Notes: generated by a model from the sequence alone, not told the origin. Positions 44,397 through 54,036 are shown, counted from the first letter of the stretch. The stretch is 64,000 nt of DNA from Paracoccus marcusii (GCF_028621715.1 NZ_CP117466.1:2430501-2494500); one strand, 5' to 3'. A program made the numbers and translations.

Positions 44397-44414
44397 TTTC
44401 AGAAATTACTGAAA
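44397..44414 (-). promoter_or_regulatory. Operator palindrome of the gbsR-cydAB operon
   Basis: TTTCAGAAATTACTGAAA matches its reverse complement at 16 of 18 positions. It lies 17-34 bp upstream of the gbsR start, just downstream of a TATGTT -10-like element on the minus strand, the usual place for MarR-family autorepression. Confidence 0.7.
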
Positions 44415-44471
44415 ATAACATAGAGCAAGCGACGTGCCGGCATAGCGGGCAGGTTGTCGCACCCGCATATG

Positions 44472-44500
44472 AAAAAGCCCCCGCCTTTTCGGGCGGGGGC
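44472..44500 (-). terminator. Intrinsic terminator of dacA
   Basis: On the minus strand GCCCCCGCC pairs with GGCGGGGGC around a six-base loop and is followed by five T (complement of AAAAA at 44472-44476). It lies 24 bp after the dacA stop codon. Confidence 0.9.
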
Positions 44501-44523
44501 GTCAGGTCAGTCTGACCGGGTCG

Positions 44524-46206
44524 TCAGTTGGCGATGACCTGGCAGGGCTGCGACCGGCTTTGCATCCGCTCGCAGGCCAGTTCGGCATGGCCCTTGGAGA
44601 GGTTTCCGAACTGCGGCTCGAACCCGCGATTGGTGTTGGCGACGTGCCGGCGCGCCGCGCCGAACAGGTTGCCGTCCTGCAGGGCCAGACGCAGCAGCAG
44701 CCGGTCAGCCTCTGCCTGAGAGGTGTAGCGGCCCAGGCTGACGCTCCAGTTGCGGCCGCTGTCGGTGGGACGGCGCACGACTTCCAGTGCCTCTGGTGCG
44801 CTCAGGTCGCCTTCGCCCATTGCGGCCAGGATCACGGTTTCGGACCGCGGCTTGGGCGCCCTGGAACTGTCCAGCGACAGGGTGCCGGGGGCCGCCTGCA
44901 TCTGCGGTTCCGGGGCGGGCGCGGCTGCGGGCTCGGGCTGGGCGACGGCGGCGATGCTGGCCGTGCGCCGGGGCGAGGGTGCAGGGCGCGCCGATCCGGC
45001 CAGCACGGGGGCCGCAAGGCTGGCCTGCTGCGCCGGTGCGTCGTCCGATGCGACGGCGGTGGCAAGCGCCTGCTGGATCGCGTCGGCCGCGGGGGCCGCG
45101 GATCCGGGGCGGGCGCGCGGACGCTGGCTGCTGGCCAAGGCGACGCCCGGCGGTGCGGCGGGCGCCGCGGTCGCGCCGGCAAGGCGCAACGCCTCGGTCA
45201 GGTCGACCTTGGGGGCTGCGGCGACAAGGGTCGACGCGGCGGCGGCAGGGCGGGTCGCGGGGGGCGGCGATGCCTGCAGCACCAGGCGCTGCGGTTCTGC
45301 CTGGGTCGCGGCAGGGCTGGCGGCGACCTGCGCGCGGCGCGTCGTGGCCTGCACCAGCAGACGCGGAGGCTGCGGACGGACCTCGCGCACGCGGTCGGGA
45401 ATGCGGGTGAAGCTGCTGTCCAGCAGCTCGGTCATCACCTGGTTGCGATGCGCCGTGGACGTCCCGCCGAAGACGGTGGCGATCAGGCGACGGTTGCCGC
45501 GCTGTGCCGAGGCCGTCAGGTTGAAGCCCGCAGCCCGCGTATACCCCGTCTTGATCCCGTCGGCACCGGCATAGGCATCCAGGAAGCGGCGGTTCGTCGA
45601 CGCGACCTGCGCGATGCCCGCATCGGCCGACCGGCGCGAGAACAGGTTGTAGTACTGGGGGAAGTCGTAGAACAGGTGGCGTCCCAGAACGCTCATGTCA
45701 TGGGCGGTCGAATAATGCCCCTCGGTCGTCAGGCCGTGGGCGTTGCGGAACTGGCTGTTGTTCATGCCAAGCGCCCGCGCCATCTGGGTCATCTGCTGGG
45801 TGAAGGCCTGTTCGGAGCCTGCCAGCCCCTCGCCGATGGTGGTCGCGGCATCGTTGGCCGACTTGATCGCGGCGGCGCGCAGAAGATAGCGCAGCTCGAT
45901 CTGCTGACCCGCGCGCAGGCCCAGCTTGGAGGGGGGCTCGTTCGCGGCCTTGGAGGACACGGTGAATTTCGAATCCAGCCGCACCTGACCGCGTTCGATG
46001 GCCGAGAACGCCATGTAGAGCGTCATCATCTTGGTCAGCGAGGCAGGATGCAGTCGCGTATCCGAATTCTGGCGATAGATGGGCTGCCCGGTCCGGGCGT
46101 CCATCACATAGGCCGCGAAAGGTGCCGCGGCAGCCGGAAGCCCCAACAGGGCAACGGCCAGGACGGCATGACAAAGCAGCCGGAAGGCATGGGTAAATCG
46201 GGTCAC
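44524..46206 (-). CDS. D-alanyl-D-alanine carboxypeptidase with SPOR domain
   Basis: Exported PBP5/6-type carboxypeptidase, 560 residues. Signal peptide about 1-28 (cut after AAA). Motifs SLTK (56-59), SAN (116-118) and KTG (219-221) are complete in the transpeptidase-like fold (about 28-265). A long Ala/Pro-rich linker (about 280-470) ends in a SPOR domain (about 475-555; SVSLGRYTSQAEADRLL, repeated residues to QVIAN), which would bind denuded septal peptidoglycan. That replaces the C-terminal membrane anchor of PBP5. Its own terminator and the divergent promoter region make it monocistronic. Confidence 0.93.
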   Translation of the reverse strand: MTRFTHAFRLLCHAVLAVALLGLPAAAAPFAAYVMDARTGQPIYRQNSDTRLHPASLTKMMTLYMAFSAIERGQVRLDSKFTVSSKAANEPPSKLGLRAGQQIELRYLLRAAAIKSANDAATTIGEGLAGSEQAFTQQMTQMARALGMNNSQFRNAHGLTTEGHYSTAHDMSVLGRHLFYDFPQYYNLFSRRSADAGIAQVASTNRRFLDAYAGADGIKTGYTRAAGFNLTASAQRGNRRLIATVFGGTSTAHRNQVMTELLDSSFTRIPDRVREVRPQPPRLLVQATTRRAQVAASPAATQAEPQRLVLQASPPPATRPAAAASTLVAAAPKVDLTEALRLAGATAAPAAPPGVALASSQRPRARPGSAAPAADAIQQALATAVASDDAPAQQASLAAPVLAGSARPAPSPRRTASIAAVAQPEPAAAPAPEPQMQAAPGTLSLDSSRAPKPRSETVILAAMGEGDLSAPEALEVVRRPTDSGRNWSVSLGRYTSQAEADRLLLRLALQDGNLFGAARRHVANTNRGFEPQFGNLSKGHAELACERMQSRSQPCQVIAN

Positions 46207-46465
46207 TGTCGCTGTCTCTCTGCCTCAAGCGGGCGCGTCGTTTGTCGCACGTCCGTCGTTAATCAACCTATAATAGCACGGCTCTTTTCACCTTGAAACC
46301 GGGCAATCACGCTAATTTTGTCTGCACTGTAGGCGACGCCGTCCGGACCCGGATCGCGGCGCATCCGCGCGGGGGGCTTTCATCCGGGCGCGATTGCGCT
46401 ATATTTCCGGGGATGGCGACAGCGCCCACCCCCTCGCCTCAGCATTCAGGAACGACCGCAGCCCG
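46207..46465. promoter_or_regulatory. Divergent promoter region between dacA and clpS
   Basis: This 259-bp gap, the longest in the window, is AT-rich at 46255-46325. On the minus strand TATTAT (46270-46275) is a -10 for dacA, with a weak TTCAAG -35 16 bp upstream. On the + strand TATAAT occurs at 46269-46274 without a good -35. TTAA-N7-ATAA at 46259-46273 is a weak CtrA-box match. No gene was seen in it. Confidence 0.45.
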
Positions 46466-46795
46466 ATGACGCACTGGATGACCGCACCCGACAATCCCGA
46501 CGACCAATCCGATCTGGCGGTCAAGCCACGCGCGAAATCGCAGCGGCCGCCGATGTACAAGGTTCTGTTGCTGAACGACGACTTCACCCCGATGGAGTTC
46601 GTCGTTCACGTGCTGGAGCGGCTGTTCCACATGACCCACGCCCAGGCGATCGAGATCATGTTGACCGTGCACCGCCGCGGTCTGGCCGTCGTCGGCGTCT
46701 TTTCACACGAGGTGGCCGAGACGAAGGTCGCCCAGGTGATGGAGCTGGCCCGCCGCCAGCAGCATCCCCTGCAATGCACCATGGAAAAAGAGTAA
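46466..46795 (+). CDS. clpS: ClpS adaptor of the ClpAP protease
   Basis: ClpS binds ClpA and delivers N-degron proteins to ClpAP. The 109-residue protein has the flexible N-terminal tail (about 1-28) and the core: [42 protein letters not shown] and [16 protein letters not shown], with the DD and His residues of the N-degron pocket conserved. ATG at 46466 is used; the upstream extension has no family match. clpA is not adjacent; rsmC starts five bases on. Confidence 0.95.
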   Translation: MTHWMTAPDNPDDQSDLAVKPRAKSQRPPMYKVLLLNDDFTPMEFVVHVLERLFHMTHAQAIEIMLTVHRRGLAVVGVFSHEVAETKVAQVMELARRQQHPLQCTMEKE

Positions 46796-46799
46796 TCGC

Positions 46800-47813
46800 G
46801 TGACCCAATCACGACTGGACCTGGCCTTTCCGGACGGCCATCCCGGGGGCCGGGTGCTGTTCATCGGCGCCACTGCCGCCGATGACCTGTCCCCCCTGGA
46901 CCCCGCACAGCTGACCATCGTTCAGGGGAACTTCCCCGATCATGACGGACTGACCGCCCGCGGATTCGATGTCCGGACGGAGCCGGAGGGCCGTTTCGAC
47001 GCGGCCGTCGTCCGCCTGCCGCGCGCCAAGGCCGCCGCACGCGCGCGCCTTGCGCTGGCCGCGGCGCATCTGGCGCCTGGCGCGGCCCTTTGGGTCGATG
47101 GGCAGAAGACCGACGGCGTCGATTCCCTGCTGAAGGAACTGCGCGGCAATGCCGAGGTGCGCGATGTCATCAGCAAGGCCCATGGCAAGATCTTTCAGGT
47201 GACGCTGCCCGAAGCAGGCCTGCCCGCCGACTGGACCGCGACCGAGCGTCAGGTCGAGCCGGGCTTCGTGACCCTTCCGGGCGTCTTCTCGGCCGACGGG
47301 ATCGACCCGGGGTCGCGGATGCTGGCCGATAACCTGCCGCCCAAGATGCCCACTCGCGTGGTCGACCTGGGCGCGGGATGGGGCTGGCTGTCCGCGCAGG
47401 CGCTGGCCCGACCGGGCATCGCCGAGCTGCACCTGGTCGAGGCCGACCACGCCGCCCTGACCTCGGCCAAGCGCAACGTCACCGATCCGCGGGCACAGTT
47501 CCACTGGGCGGACGCGCGCAACTTCACCCTGCGGGAGCCGGTCAACGGCGTCATCATGAACCCCCCGTTCCACGAGGGGCGACAGGCCGACCCCCGGCTT
47601 GGGGCCGACTTCATCGCCACCGCCGCGCGCATCCTGACCAGCGCGGGTCGGCTGTGGCTGGTGGCCAACCGGCATCTGCCCTACGAATCGGTCCTGGCCC
47701 AGCATTTCGGCCAGGTCCACGAGATCGCGGGCGACACGCGCTTCAAGGTGATCGAGGCGACCGCGGCGGGCAAGGGCACTGCCACGGTCCGGGCCCGGGG
47801 GGCACGGCGGTGA
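46800..47813 (+). CDS. rsmC: 16S rRNA guanine-N2 methyltransferase (RsmC-like)
   Basis: SAM-dependent methyltransferase of the RsmC family, which methylates G1207 of 16S rRNA in other bacteria. The 337-residue protein has a variable N-terminal half and a C-terminal Rossmann domain (about 175-330), with SAM motif VVDLGAGWGWLSAQAL and catalytic NPPFHEGR (about 244-251). The GTG start at 46800 comes five bases after clpS; TTG or ATG alternatives are farther in. It overlaps the SDR gene by four bases (GTGA). Confidence 0.85.
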   Translation: MTQSRLDLAFPDGHPGGRVLFIGATAADDLSPLDPAQLTIVQGNFPDHDGLTARGFDVRTEPEGRFDAAVVRLPRAKAAARARLALAAAHLAPGAALWVDGQKTDGVDSLLKELRGNAEVRDVISKAHGKIFQVTLPEAGLPADWTATERQVEPGFVTLPGVFSADGIDPGSRMLADNLPPKMPTRVVDLGAGWGWLSAQALARPGIAELHLVEADHAALTSAKRNVTDPRAQFHWADARNFTLREPVNGVIMNPPFHEGRQADPRLGADFIATAARILTSAGRLWLVANRHLPYESVLAQHFGQVHEIAGDTRFKVIEATAAGKGTATVRARGARR

Positions 47814-48616
47814 CGCTGTCGATCCAGGGCAAGACGGCCATCGTCACCGGCGCCGGGCGCGGCGTGGGCCTGGCCATCGCGCGGCACCTGGCCGAACGCG
47901 GCGCATCGGTCATGTTCGCGGATGGCGACGAACAGGCGGTGCAGTCGGCGGTGTCGGATTATGCCGACGAGGAAAGCCAGGTGCGCCATTTCGTCGGGAA
48001 CATGTCGGAAAAGCTGGCGATGGCGAACCTGCTGTCGGCCACGCTGGATGCGTTCGACCGCGTCGACATCCTGGTGAACGCCCATCGCTTCGTTCGGGGC
48101 AGCGATCCGCTGGACACCGACATGGACGCGCTGGAGGAGATGCTGCGCCAGAACATGCTGGCCAGCCTGCGTCTGTCGCAGATGGTCGCAAAGCGCATGA
48201 TCCGTCAGGCCGACGGCGAAGGGTCAAGCGCCCAGACCGGGGCGATCGTCAACATCTCGACCCTGGCGGCGCGGCGGCCGATTCCGTCGATGCTGGGCTA
48301 TTCCATCGCCTGTGCGGCGCAGGAACAGGCCACGCGCGGGCTGGCGCTGGCCTTGGCGCCGCACCGCATCCGCGTGAACGGTGTCAGCTTCAGCAGTGTC
48401 ATGTCGCATGAACTGCAATGCGCGCTGAAGGACAATCCCGACCAGCGGGCGCAGATCATCGCTGGCACACCCCTGGGCCGCATCGCCCCGGCCGAAGAAC
48501 TGGCCGAGACGGTGCATTACCTGGTCAGCGACGGCGCGCGCTTTGTCACCGGCCAGATCGTCACCGTCGACGGCGGACGCAGCCTGGCCGACCCGGTGAC
48601 GTCACAGGTGCTTTAG
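47810..48616 (+). CDS. SDR-fold protein lacking the catalytic lysine
   Basis: A 268-residue short-chain dehydrogenase/reductase homologue. The cofactor motif TGAGRGVG (13-20) is intact and the Asn at 115 (RQNMLAS) is present. However, the usual Tyr-x-x-x-Lys reads YSIAC, with Tyr164 followed by Cys168 where Lys belongs, and Thr151 occupies the catalytic Ser position; NNAG has become VNAH. It may be inactive as a reductase or use another mechanism. The start is GTG at 47810 inside the rsmC stop. It converges on the lipoprotein gene, overlapping by four bases. Confidence 0.88.
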   Translation: MTLSIQGKTAIVTGAGRGVGLAIARHLAERGASVMFADGDEQAVQSAVSDYADEESQVRHFVGNMSEKLAMANLLSATLDAFDRVDILVNAHRFVRGSDPLDTDMDALEEMLRQNMLASLRLSQMVAKRMIRQADGEGSSAQTGAIVNISTLAARRPIPSMLGYSIACAAQEQATRGLALALAPHRIRVNGVSFSSVMSHELQCALKDNPDQRAQIIAGTPLGRIAPAEELAETVHYLVSDGARFVTGQIVTVDGGRSLADPVTSQVL

Positions 48617-49029
48617 GCTTCCTCGGGATAGGCGGCGCGGCAGGCGGCCACGGCGGCATTCGCACCGCGCGTCAGGGCCGCCTGGCGCTCGACCAGCCCG
48701 TCGCGCTTGCGCGTCTCGGCCGCGGGGTCGATGGGCACGCGGAACCGTTCGACATCGACATAATCGCGCCAGCAGCCATAGGTGCTGATCTGCGCCTTGC
48801 CCTCGTGATCACGGATCACGCGTTCGCATTGCGCGAACCGCGTCCGCACGACTTGGCGTTCGTCCCAGGCATAGCCCCGCGACAGATTGCCCTCGACCTC
48901 GGCCAGCAGGCTGCTGACGGTGCGGTATTCGCTGGTGTTCCGGCTGATGCAGCGTTCCTGCGGCGTGCCGCAGGCGGCAAGGGCCAGAACCGGTGCAAGG
49001 CAAAGGGCAAGGGCGGTGTTGCGGCGCAT
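48613..49029 (-). CDS. Small predicted lipoprotein
   Basis: A 138-residue protein with a lipoprotein signal peptide: a basic start (MRRN), a hydrophobic run and the lipobox LALAAC, so the lipidated residue is Cys20. The mature part has several further cysteines (ERCISRN, FAQCERV, YGCWRDY, AACRAAY) that could form disulfides in the periplasm. I do not recognise the family function. ATG at 49029 is used. Its stop overlaps the SDR gene end by four bases. Confidence 0.8.
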   Translation of the reverse strand: MRRNTALALCLAPVLALAACGTPQERCISRNTSEYRTVSSLLAEVEGNLSRGYAWDERQVVRTRFAQCERVIRDHEGKAQISTYGCWRDYVDVERFRVPIDPAAETRKRDGLVERQAALTRGANAAVAACRAAYPEEA

Positions 49030-49103
49030 GGCGGCTCTCTTTATGGACGCAGGCGATGCTAGTCGCGATGCCTGGGGCTGGCAAATCACGAATGAGGCCC
49101 GCC

Positions 49104-49958
49104 ATGGATGAACAACGCCACCGCGCCGCGCTTTGGTTCCGCGAGCTGCGCGACCGCATCACCGCCGCCTTCGAGGCGCTGGAGGACCGCGCCCCGGGCG
49201 ACGCCCCCGCGGGCCGGTTCGAGGTGACGCCCACGGAACGCGCCGACAACGGCGGCGGCGGCATCATGTCGGTGATGCGCGGCGGCCGCGCCTTCGAGAA
49301 GGTCGGCGTGAACTGGTCCGAGGTGCATGGCACCCTGGCCCCCCGCGCCCAGGCCGCGATGGCCGCCCGCGGCGTGCCGGGCATGGAGCATGACCCGCGG
49401 TTCTGGGCATCGGGCATCAGCCTGGTCGCGCATATGCGGAACCCGCACGCGCCGGCCGTGCACATGAACACGCGCATGTTCTGGACCCCGGGGGCGTGGT
49501 GGTTCGGCGGCGGGTCAGACCTGAACCCCTGCATCGAATACGCCGATGACACCGCGCATTTCCACAACACGCTGCGCGATGCCTGCCTGCCGCACGGGGC
49601 GGACTACTATGACCGCTTCAAGGCCTGGGCGGACGAGTATTTCTTCATCCCCCATCGCAAGCGGGCGCGGGGCGTCGGCGGCATCTTCTACGACGACCTG
49701 AACACCGGGGACTGGGAGGCGGATTTCGCCTTCACCCGTGACGTGGGCGCGGCGTTCCTGCCGGCGTTCCTGCCGCTGGCAGAGGCGCGGATGACGCAGG
49801 CGTTCGACGATACCGACCGCGACACGCAGCTGATCCACCGGGGTCTCTATGCGGAATACAACCTGGTCTATGACCGCGGCACGAAATTCGGGCTGGAGAC
49901 GGGCCACAACGCCGATGCCGTCCTGATGAGCCTGCCGCCCTTGGCCAAGTGGGTCTAG
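49104..49958 (+). CDS. hemF: Oxygen-dependent coproporphyrinogen III oxidase
   Basis: HemF decarboxylates coproporphyrinogen III to protoporphyrinogen IX with oxygen, in the cytoplasm, for haem and possibly bacteriochlorophyll synthesis. The 284-residue protein has the conserved NGGGGIMSVM, GVNWSEVHG, SLVAHMRNPHAPAVHMNTR, WWFGGGSDLNP and GGIFYDDLN blocks. ATG at 49104 follows GAGG (49094-49097); an ATG at 49092 is a less likely start. It is a single gene facing the ynfA end. Confidence 0.97.
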   Translation: MDEQRHRAALWFRELRDRITAAFEALEDRAPGDAPAGRFEVTPTERADNGGGGIMSVMRGGRAFEKVGVNWSEVHGTLAPRAQAAMAARGVPGMEHDPRFWASGISLVAHMRNPHAPAVHMNTRMFWTPGAWWFGGGSDLNPCIEYADDTAHFHNTLRDACLPHGADYYDRFKAWADEYFFIPHRKRARGVGGIFYDDLNTGDWEADFAFTRDVGAAFLPAFLPLAEARMTQAFDDTDRDTQLIHRGLYAEYNLVYDRGTKFGLETGHNADAVLMSLPPLAKWV

Positions 49959-49968
49959 GCCCGACCGC

Positions 49969-50295
49969 CTACGGGCGGGCGCCTGCCAGGATCACCGCGG
50001 CCCCGACGATGCACAGCCCGGCCCCCAGCAGGTCCAGCCTGCCGGGGGTCTGACCCTCGACCAGCCACAGCCATGCCAGCGACGTGGCGATATAGATGCC
50101 GCCATAGGCCGCATAGGCGCGCCCCGCGAAATCGACCTGAACACGCGTCAACGCCCAAGCGAACAGCGCCAGCGCGACCACGCCCGGCACCAGCCACAGC
50201 GCCGACCGGTCCAACCGAAGCCAGGCCCAGAAGGCGAAACAGCCCGCGATCTCTGCCATGGCGGCCGTGACATACAGGCCGATCGTGGGGATCAC
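49969..50295 (-). CDS. YnfA/UPF0060 family small membrane protein
   Basis: A 108-residue protein with four predicted membrane segments and the family landmarks [39 protein letters not shown] and [16 protein letters not shown]0060 proteins resemble small multidrug resistance transporters, but the substrate is unknown. It starts with a four-base overlap on the parE stop, so it is translated after parE. Confidence 0.95.
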   Translation of the reverse strand: MIPTIGLYVTAAMAEIAGCFAFWAWLRLDRSALWLVPGVVALALFAWALTRVQVDFAGRAYAAYGGIYIATSLAWLWLVEGQTPGRLDLLGAGLCIVGAAVILAGARP

Positions 50296-52253
50296 ACGTC
50301 CAGTTCCTCGACGAAGCGGGCGTTTTCCTGAATGTATTCGAACCGCAGCTCGGGCTTCTTGCCCATCAGGCGTTCGACCAGATCGCCGGTTTCGCCGCCT
50401 TCGTCGTCGTCGATGCTGACGCGGATCAGCTTGCGGGTGGCGGGGTTCATGGTCGTGTCCTTGAGGTCCTTGGCGTCCATCTCTCCCAGACCCTTGAAGC
50501 GCTGGACGTCGATCTTGCCACGGCCGCCCAGGCCCTTGGCCATCATCCGATCCTTTTCGGCGTCGTCGGCCACGTACAGGCGGTGGGCCCCCTGCGTCAG
50601 ACGGTACAGCGGCGGGCAGGCCAGATACAGGTGCCCCTTGTCGATCATCGGCCGCATCTGCGTGAAGAAGAACGTCATCAGCAGCGACGCGATATGCGCG
50701 CCGTCGACATCGGCGTCGGTCATGATGATGACCTTGTCATAGCGCAGGTCGTCGACGTTGAAACGCGTGCCCATGTTGACGCCAAGCGCCTGACACAGGT
50801 CGTTGATCTCCTGGTTGGCACCCATCTTGGACGATGCCGCGCCCAGCACGTTCAGGATCTTGCCGCGCAGGGGCAGCAGGGCCTGCTTGGTGCGGTCGCG
50901 GGCCATCTTGGCGGAACCGCCGGCGCTGTCGCCCTCGACGATGAACAGTTCGGTCCCGTCGCGGTTGGTGGCGCTGCAATCGACCAGCTTGCCGGGCAGG
51001 CGCAGCTTTTTCGTGGCGGTCTTGCGCGCGGTCTCCTTTTCCTGGCGGCGACGCAGACGCTCCTCGGCGCGCAGCACCAGGAAATCCAGGATTGCGCCCG
51101 CGGATTTGGTGTCCGACGCCAACCAGGTGTCGAAATGGTCGCGCACCGCGCCCTCGACCAGGCGCGCAGCCTCGGTCGTGGCCAGGCGGTCCTTGGTCTG
51201 GCCCACGAATTCCGGTTCACGGATGAAGCAGCTGACCAGCGCGCAACCGCCGATGATCAGGTCCTCACGCGTGATCTGGGCCGCCTTCTTGTTGCTGACG
51301 CGTTCGCCATAGCTGCGGATGCCCTTCAGGATCGCGGCCCAGAAGCCCATCTCGTGGGTGCCGCCCTCGGGGGTGGGGACGGTGTTGCAATAGGACTGGA
51401 TGAAGCCGTCGCGCGCGGGCGTCCAGTTGATCGCCCAGTCCACCTTGCCCGGAACGCCGAACTTGGCGTTGAAGTCGATGCTGCCGGAAAACGGGCGGTC
51501 GGCATAGGTGCTGGTCCCGGTCAGGGTCTCGGTCAGGTAATCGGCCAGGCCGCCGGGGAAATGGAACGTGGCCTCGCGCGGGGTCTCTCCGTCGTCGATC
51601 TCGGTCTTCCAGCGGATCTCGACGCCGCTGAACAGGTAGGCCTTGGATTTCACCATCTTCATCAGCCGCGCGGGCTTGAAGCGGTGATGGCCAAAGATCT
51701 CCTCGTCGGCATGGAAGGTCACGGTGGTGCCGCGCCGGTTCGGAGCCGCCCCGATCTTGGCGACCGGCCCCTGCGGGATGCCGCGGGAAAAGCGCTGCTC
51801 GAACAGCTCCTTGTTGCGCGCGACCTGCACGACCATCAGGTCGGACAGCGCGTTCACGACCGACGCACCCACGCCGTGCAGACCACCCGAGGTCTGATAG
51901 GTGTCGCCCGAGAACTTGCCCCCCGCATGCAGCGTGCACAGGATCACCTCCAGCGCGGACTTGCCGGGGAACTTGGGGTGCGGATCGATGGGAATGCCGC
52001 GGCCGTTGTCGCGCACGATGACGCTGAAATCTGCCAGCAGCTCGACCTCGATGCGCGTTGCGTGGCCTGCCACGGCCTCGTCCATCGAGTTGTCTAGGAT
52101 TTCCGCGACCAGGTGATGCAGCGCGCGTTCGTCGGTGCCGCCGATATACATGCCGGGACGCTTGCGCACCGGCTCCAGCCCCTCCAGCACCTCGATCGAG
52201 GATGCGGAATAGGCGTCGCTGGCGGCGTTGCCGGAGAGAAGGTCGTCGGCCAT
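50292..52253 (-). CDS. parE: DNA topoisomerase IV subunit B
   Basis: ATPase subunit of topoisomerase IV, which unlinks daughter chromosomes. The 653-residue protein has the GHKL ATPase: [10 protein letters not shown] (Glu51, Asn55), DNGRGIP (82-88) and [15 protein letters not shown]. The transducer follows, then the Toprim domain with EGDSAGGSA (about 440) and DADVDG (about 516), ending with [16 protein letters not shown]. The start [20 protein letters not shown] and overall length favour ParE over GyrB, which is longer. parC is not in this window. Confidence 0.95.
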   Translation of the reverse strand: MADDLLSGNAASDAYSASSIEVLEGLEPVRKRPGMYIGGTDERALHHLVAEILDNSMDEAVAGHATRIEVELLADFSVIVRDNGRGIPIDPHPKFPGKSALEVILCTLHAGGKFSGDTYQTSGGLHGVGASVVNALSDLMVVQVARNKELFEQRFSRGIPQGPVAKIGAAPNRRGTTVTFHADEEIFGHHRFKPARLMKMVKSKAYLFSGVEIRWKTEIDDGETPREATFHFPGGLADYLTETLTGTSTYADRPFSGSIDFNAKFGVPGKVDWAINWTPARDGFIQSYCNTVPTPEGGTHEMGFWAAILKGIRSYGERVSNKKAAQITREDLIIGGCALVSCFIREPEFVGQTKDRLATTEAARLVEGAVRDHFDTWLASDTKSAGAILDFLVLRAEERLRRRQEKETARKTATKKLRLPGKLVDCSATNRDGTELFIVEGDSAGGSAKMARDRTKQALLPLRGKILNVLGAASSKMGANQEINDLCQALGVNMGTRFNVDDLRYDKVIIMTDADVDGAHIASLLMTFFFTQMRPMIDKGHLYLACPPLYRLTQGAHRLYVADDAEKDRMMAKGLGGRGKIDVQRFKGLGEMDAKDLKDTTMNPATRKLIRVSIDDDEGGETGDLVERLMGKKPELRFEYIQENARFVEELDV

Positions 52254-52353
52254 GGGGTCGCTCGCTGATTTGGATCGCGGCGCTTATCTCATGGCGCGGG
52301 GGCGGGCGGCAAGGGGTTGTGTCCCCTGCGCGGCCCGCCCCAAAGGATTGCGC

Positions 52354-53013
52354 CTATTCCGGCTCCGCCATGCGGGCGGCCCACATCGCCTGGAACGCCG
52401 GGCGGTCCTGGCAGGCCGACAGCCAGGCGCGGATCGCGGGAAACCCCTCCATCAGCGCGCCGTGCCCCTGGGCATAGCGCACGATCTCGGCCAGGTTCAG
52501 GTCGGCCACGGTGAATCGGCCGCCCACCAGATAGGCATGCGTTGCCAGATGGTCCTCCAGCACCTTCAGCGGCCGGACCAGCCGTTCGGCCGCGTCCGCT
52601 ACGATCCCCACGTCATCGGCCGATTGCAGCGTGCCGCGGTTGTGCAGCATCAGGATGGTCAGTGCGTCGGGCTCGATCGCGGTGGCGCCATAGATCGACC
52701 ACTGGGTCATCAGCGCGTCTTCGGCGTAATCCTGCGGGCCTGCAGGGCCGCCATGCTTGCGCGCCAGATGCAGCGTGATCGCCAGCGATTCGGACAGGAC
52801 CAGCCCTTCGTCCTCGATCACCGGGATGGCGCCTGCGGGGGACAGGGCCAGGAAATCGGGGCTGCGGGTGTTGGGCGGTGCATCGGGCGCGTCGGCATTG
52901 CCGATGCGATAGGCCTGGATGACGGGCACCTGCCGGAAGGGCAGGTCCAGTTCGTGACAAAGCCACACGACACGCGATGCACGCGAGCGGGTGACGCCGT
53001 GGATGGTCAGCAT
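52354..53013 (-). CDS. Glutathione S-transferase family protein
   Basis: A 219-residue cytoplasmic GST-fold protein. The thioredoxin-like N-domain (about 1-85) has SRASRVVWLCHELDLPF and the glutathione-binding PAGAIPVIEDEGLVLSESLAI block with the Glu-Ser pair. The helical C-domain (about 95-219) has the FTVADLNLAEI N-capping motif. The serine in TRSRAS is the likely catalytic residue. No partner gene suggests a substrate. The 100-bp gap to parE holds nothing clear. Confidence 0.92.
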   Translation of the reverse strand: MLTIHGVTRSRASRVVWLCHELDLPFRQVPVIQAYRIGNADAPDAPPNTRSPDFLALSPAGAIPVIEDEGLVLSESLAITLHLARKHGGPAGPQDYAEDALMTQWSIYGATAIEPDALTILMLHNRGTLQSADDVGIVADAAERLVRPLKVLEDHLATHAYLVGGRFTVADLNLAEIVRYAQGHGALMEGFPAIRAWLSACQDRPAFQAMWAARMAEPE

Positions 53014-53076
53014 GATGGCCCCCGGTTTGGTTTGGCGGCCACCTTGGGACGCGGGCGCGGGCGCTGCAAGCCCCCG

Positions 53077-54036
53077 TCAGCGGAGGCCCGCGCGGACGCT
53101 GGCGCGGTCGACGGCGTCGATGATCGCCTGCGGATCGCCATGCTGGGGCATGTGGCCCTGATCGGGCAGGATCGTCAGCGCGGCGTTGGGCAGCGCCTCT
53201 GCCAGGGGCAGGGCGTGAATGTCGGCGGGCACGATGCTGTCTTGACCGCCATGGATGACCTCGACCGGCATCGTCAGGCGCGGATACTGCGGCGCCATCA
53301 CGCGAAGATAGGCGCGCAACCCGTTGATCTGTGACGCATTCGCGCGATAGTTGCCGCGCCGCGCGGCCAGCCCCACGCCGATATAGTCGGCATATCCCAG
53401 GGGTACGGGCTGGGGCGCGAAGATGCCCGCCATGATCCGGTTGCCCAGGGACACCGGCGCCAGGGCGGTCAGCAGCGGTGGCCCGACACGGTCGCCCAGG
53501 GGCGTCTCCAGGAATGCGTACCATCCGGTCAGCGTGCCGGGCCAGGGCATCGTCGCCCCGGACACGATCACCAGCGCCGCCGTGTCGCCCGGTGCGCGCA
53601 GACCCCAGGCCATCGCGACCGCGCCACCATAGCTGTGGCCCAGCACCACGGGTCGGCGCACGCCCAACTGGTCGGCGGCGGCGCGCAGCAGTTCGGCCTG
53701 GGCGATGGGGTTGTCGGTCTGCGCGCCGATAGCGTCCGTCCAGCCCAACCCCGGCCTGTCGAAGGCCAGGACGCGGTACCGGGTCGCCAGGCGGTCGGCC
53801 AGGGAAAAGGTGAAATCGCGGCTGTTCCCGCTGGCCCCGTGCAGCAGGATCAGGTCGGGACCGCTGCCGCGGATGTCGACATGCACGGTGCGGCCCTGCA
53901 CCTGGATCAGCTGCCCGGTGGGGGGGAATTCGGCCTCGAACGCGGTTTCGCGCGCGGTGGCGCGGGCATCGACGATCCGCCCGCACCCGGTCAGCGCCAA
54001 GGCCAGCCCCGCCATCGTGAATGCCCGTCGTTTCAT
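53077..54036 (-). CDS. Alpha/beta-hydrolase lipoprotein
   Basis: A 319-residue alpha/beta hydrolase. The N-terminus is a lipoprotein signal with lipobox LALTGC (Cys18), so the enzyme is probably membrane-anchored in the periplasm. The fold landmarks are GPDLILLHGASGNSRDF (oxyanion), VVLGHSYGGAVAM with the nucleophile Ser, GGQDSIVP with the Asp, and DQGHMPQ with the His. Substrate unknown. ATG at 54036 is used; it diverges from the DUF1007 gene across 154 bp. Confidence 0.9.
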   Translation of the reverse strand: MKRRAFTMAGLALALTGCGRIVDARATARETAFEAEFPPTGQLIQVQGRTVHVDIRGSGPDLILLHGASGNSRDFTFSLADRLATRYRVLAFDRPGLGWTDAIGAQTDNPIAQAELLRAAADQLGVRRPVVLGHSYGGAVAMAWGLRAPGDTAALVIVSGATMPWPGTLTGWYAFLETPLGDRVGPPLLTALAPVSLGNRIMAGIFAPQPVPLGYADYIGVGLAARRGNYRANASQINGLRAYLRVMAPQYPRLTMPVEVIHGGQDSIVPADIHALPLAEALPNAALTILPDQGHMPQHGDPQAIIDAVDRASVRAGLR

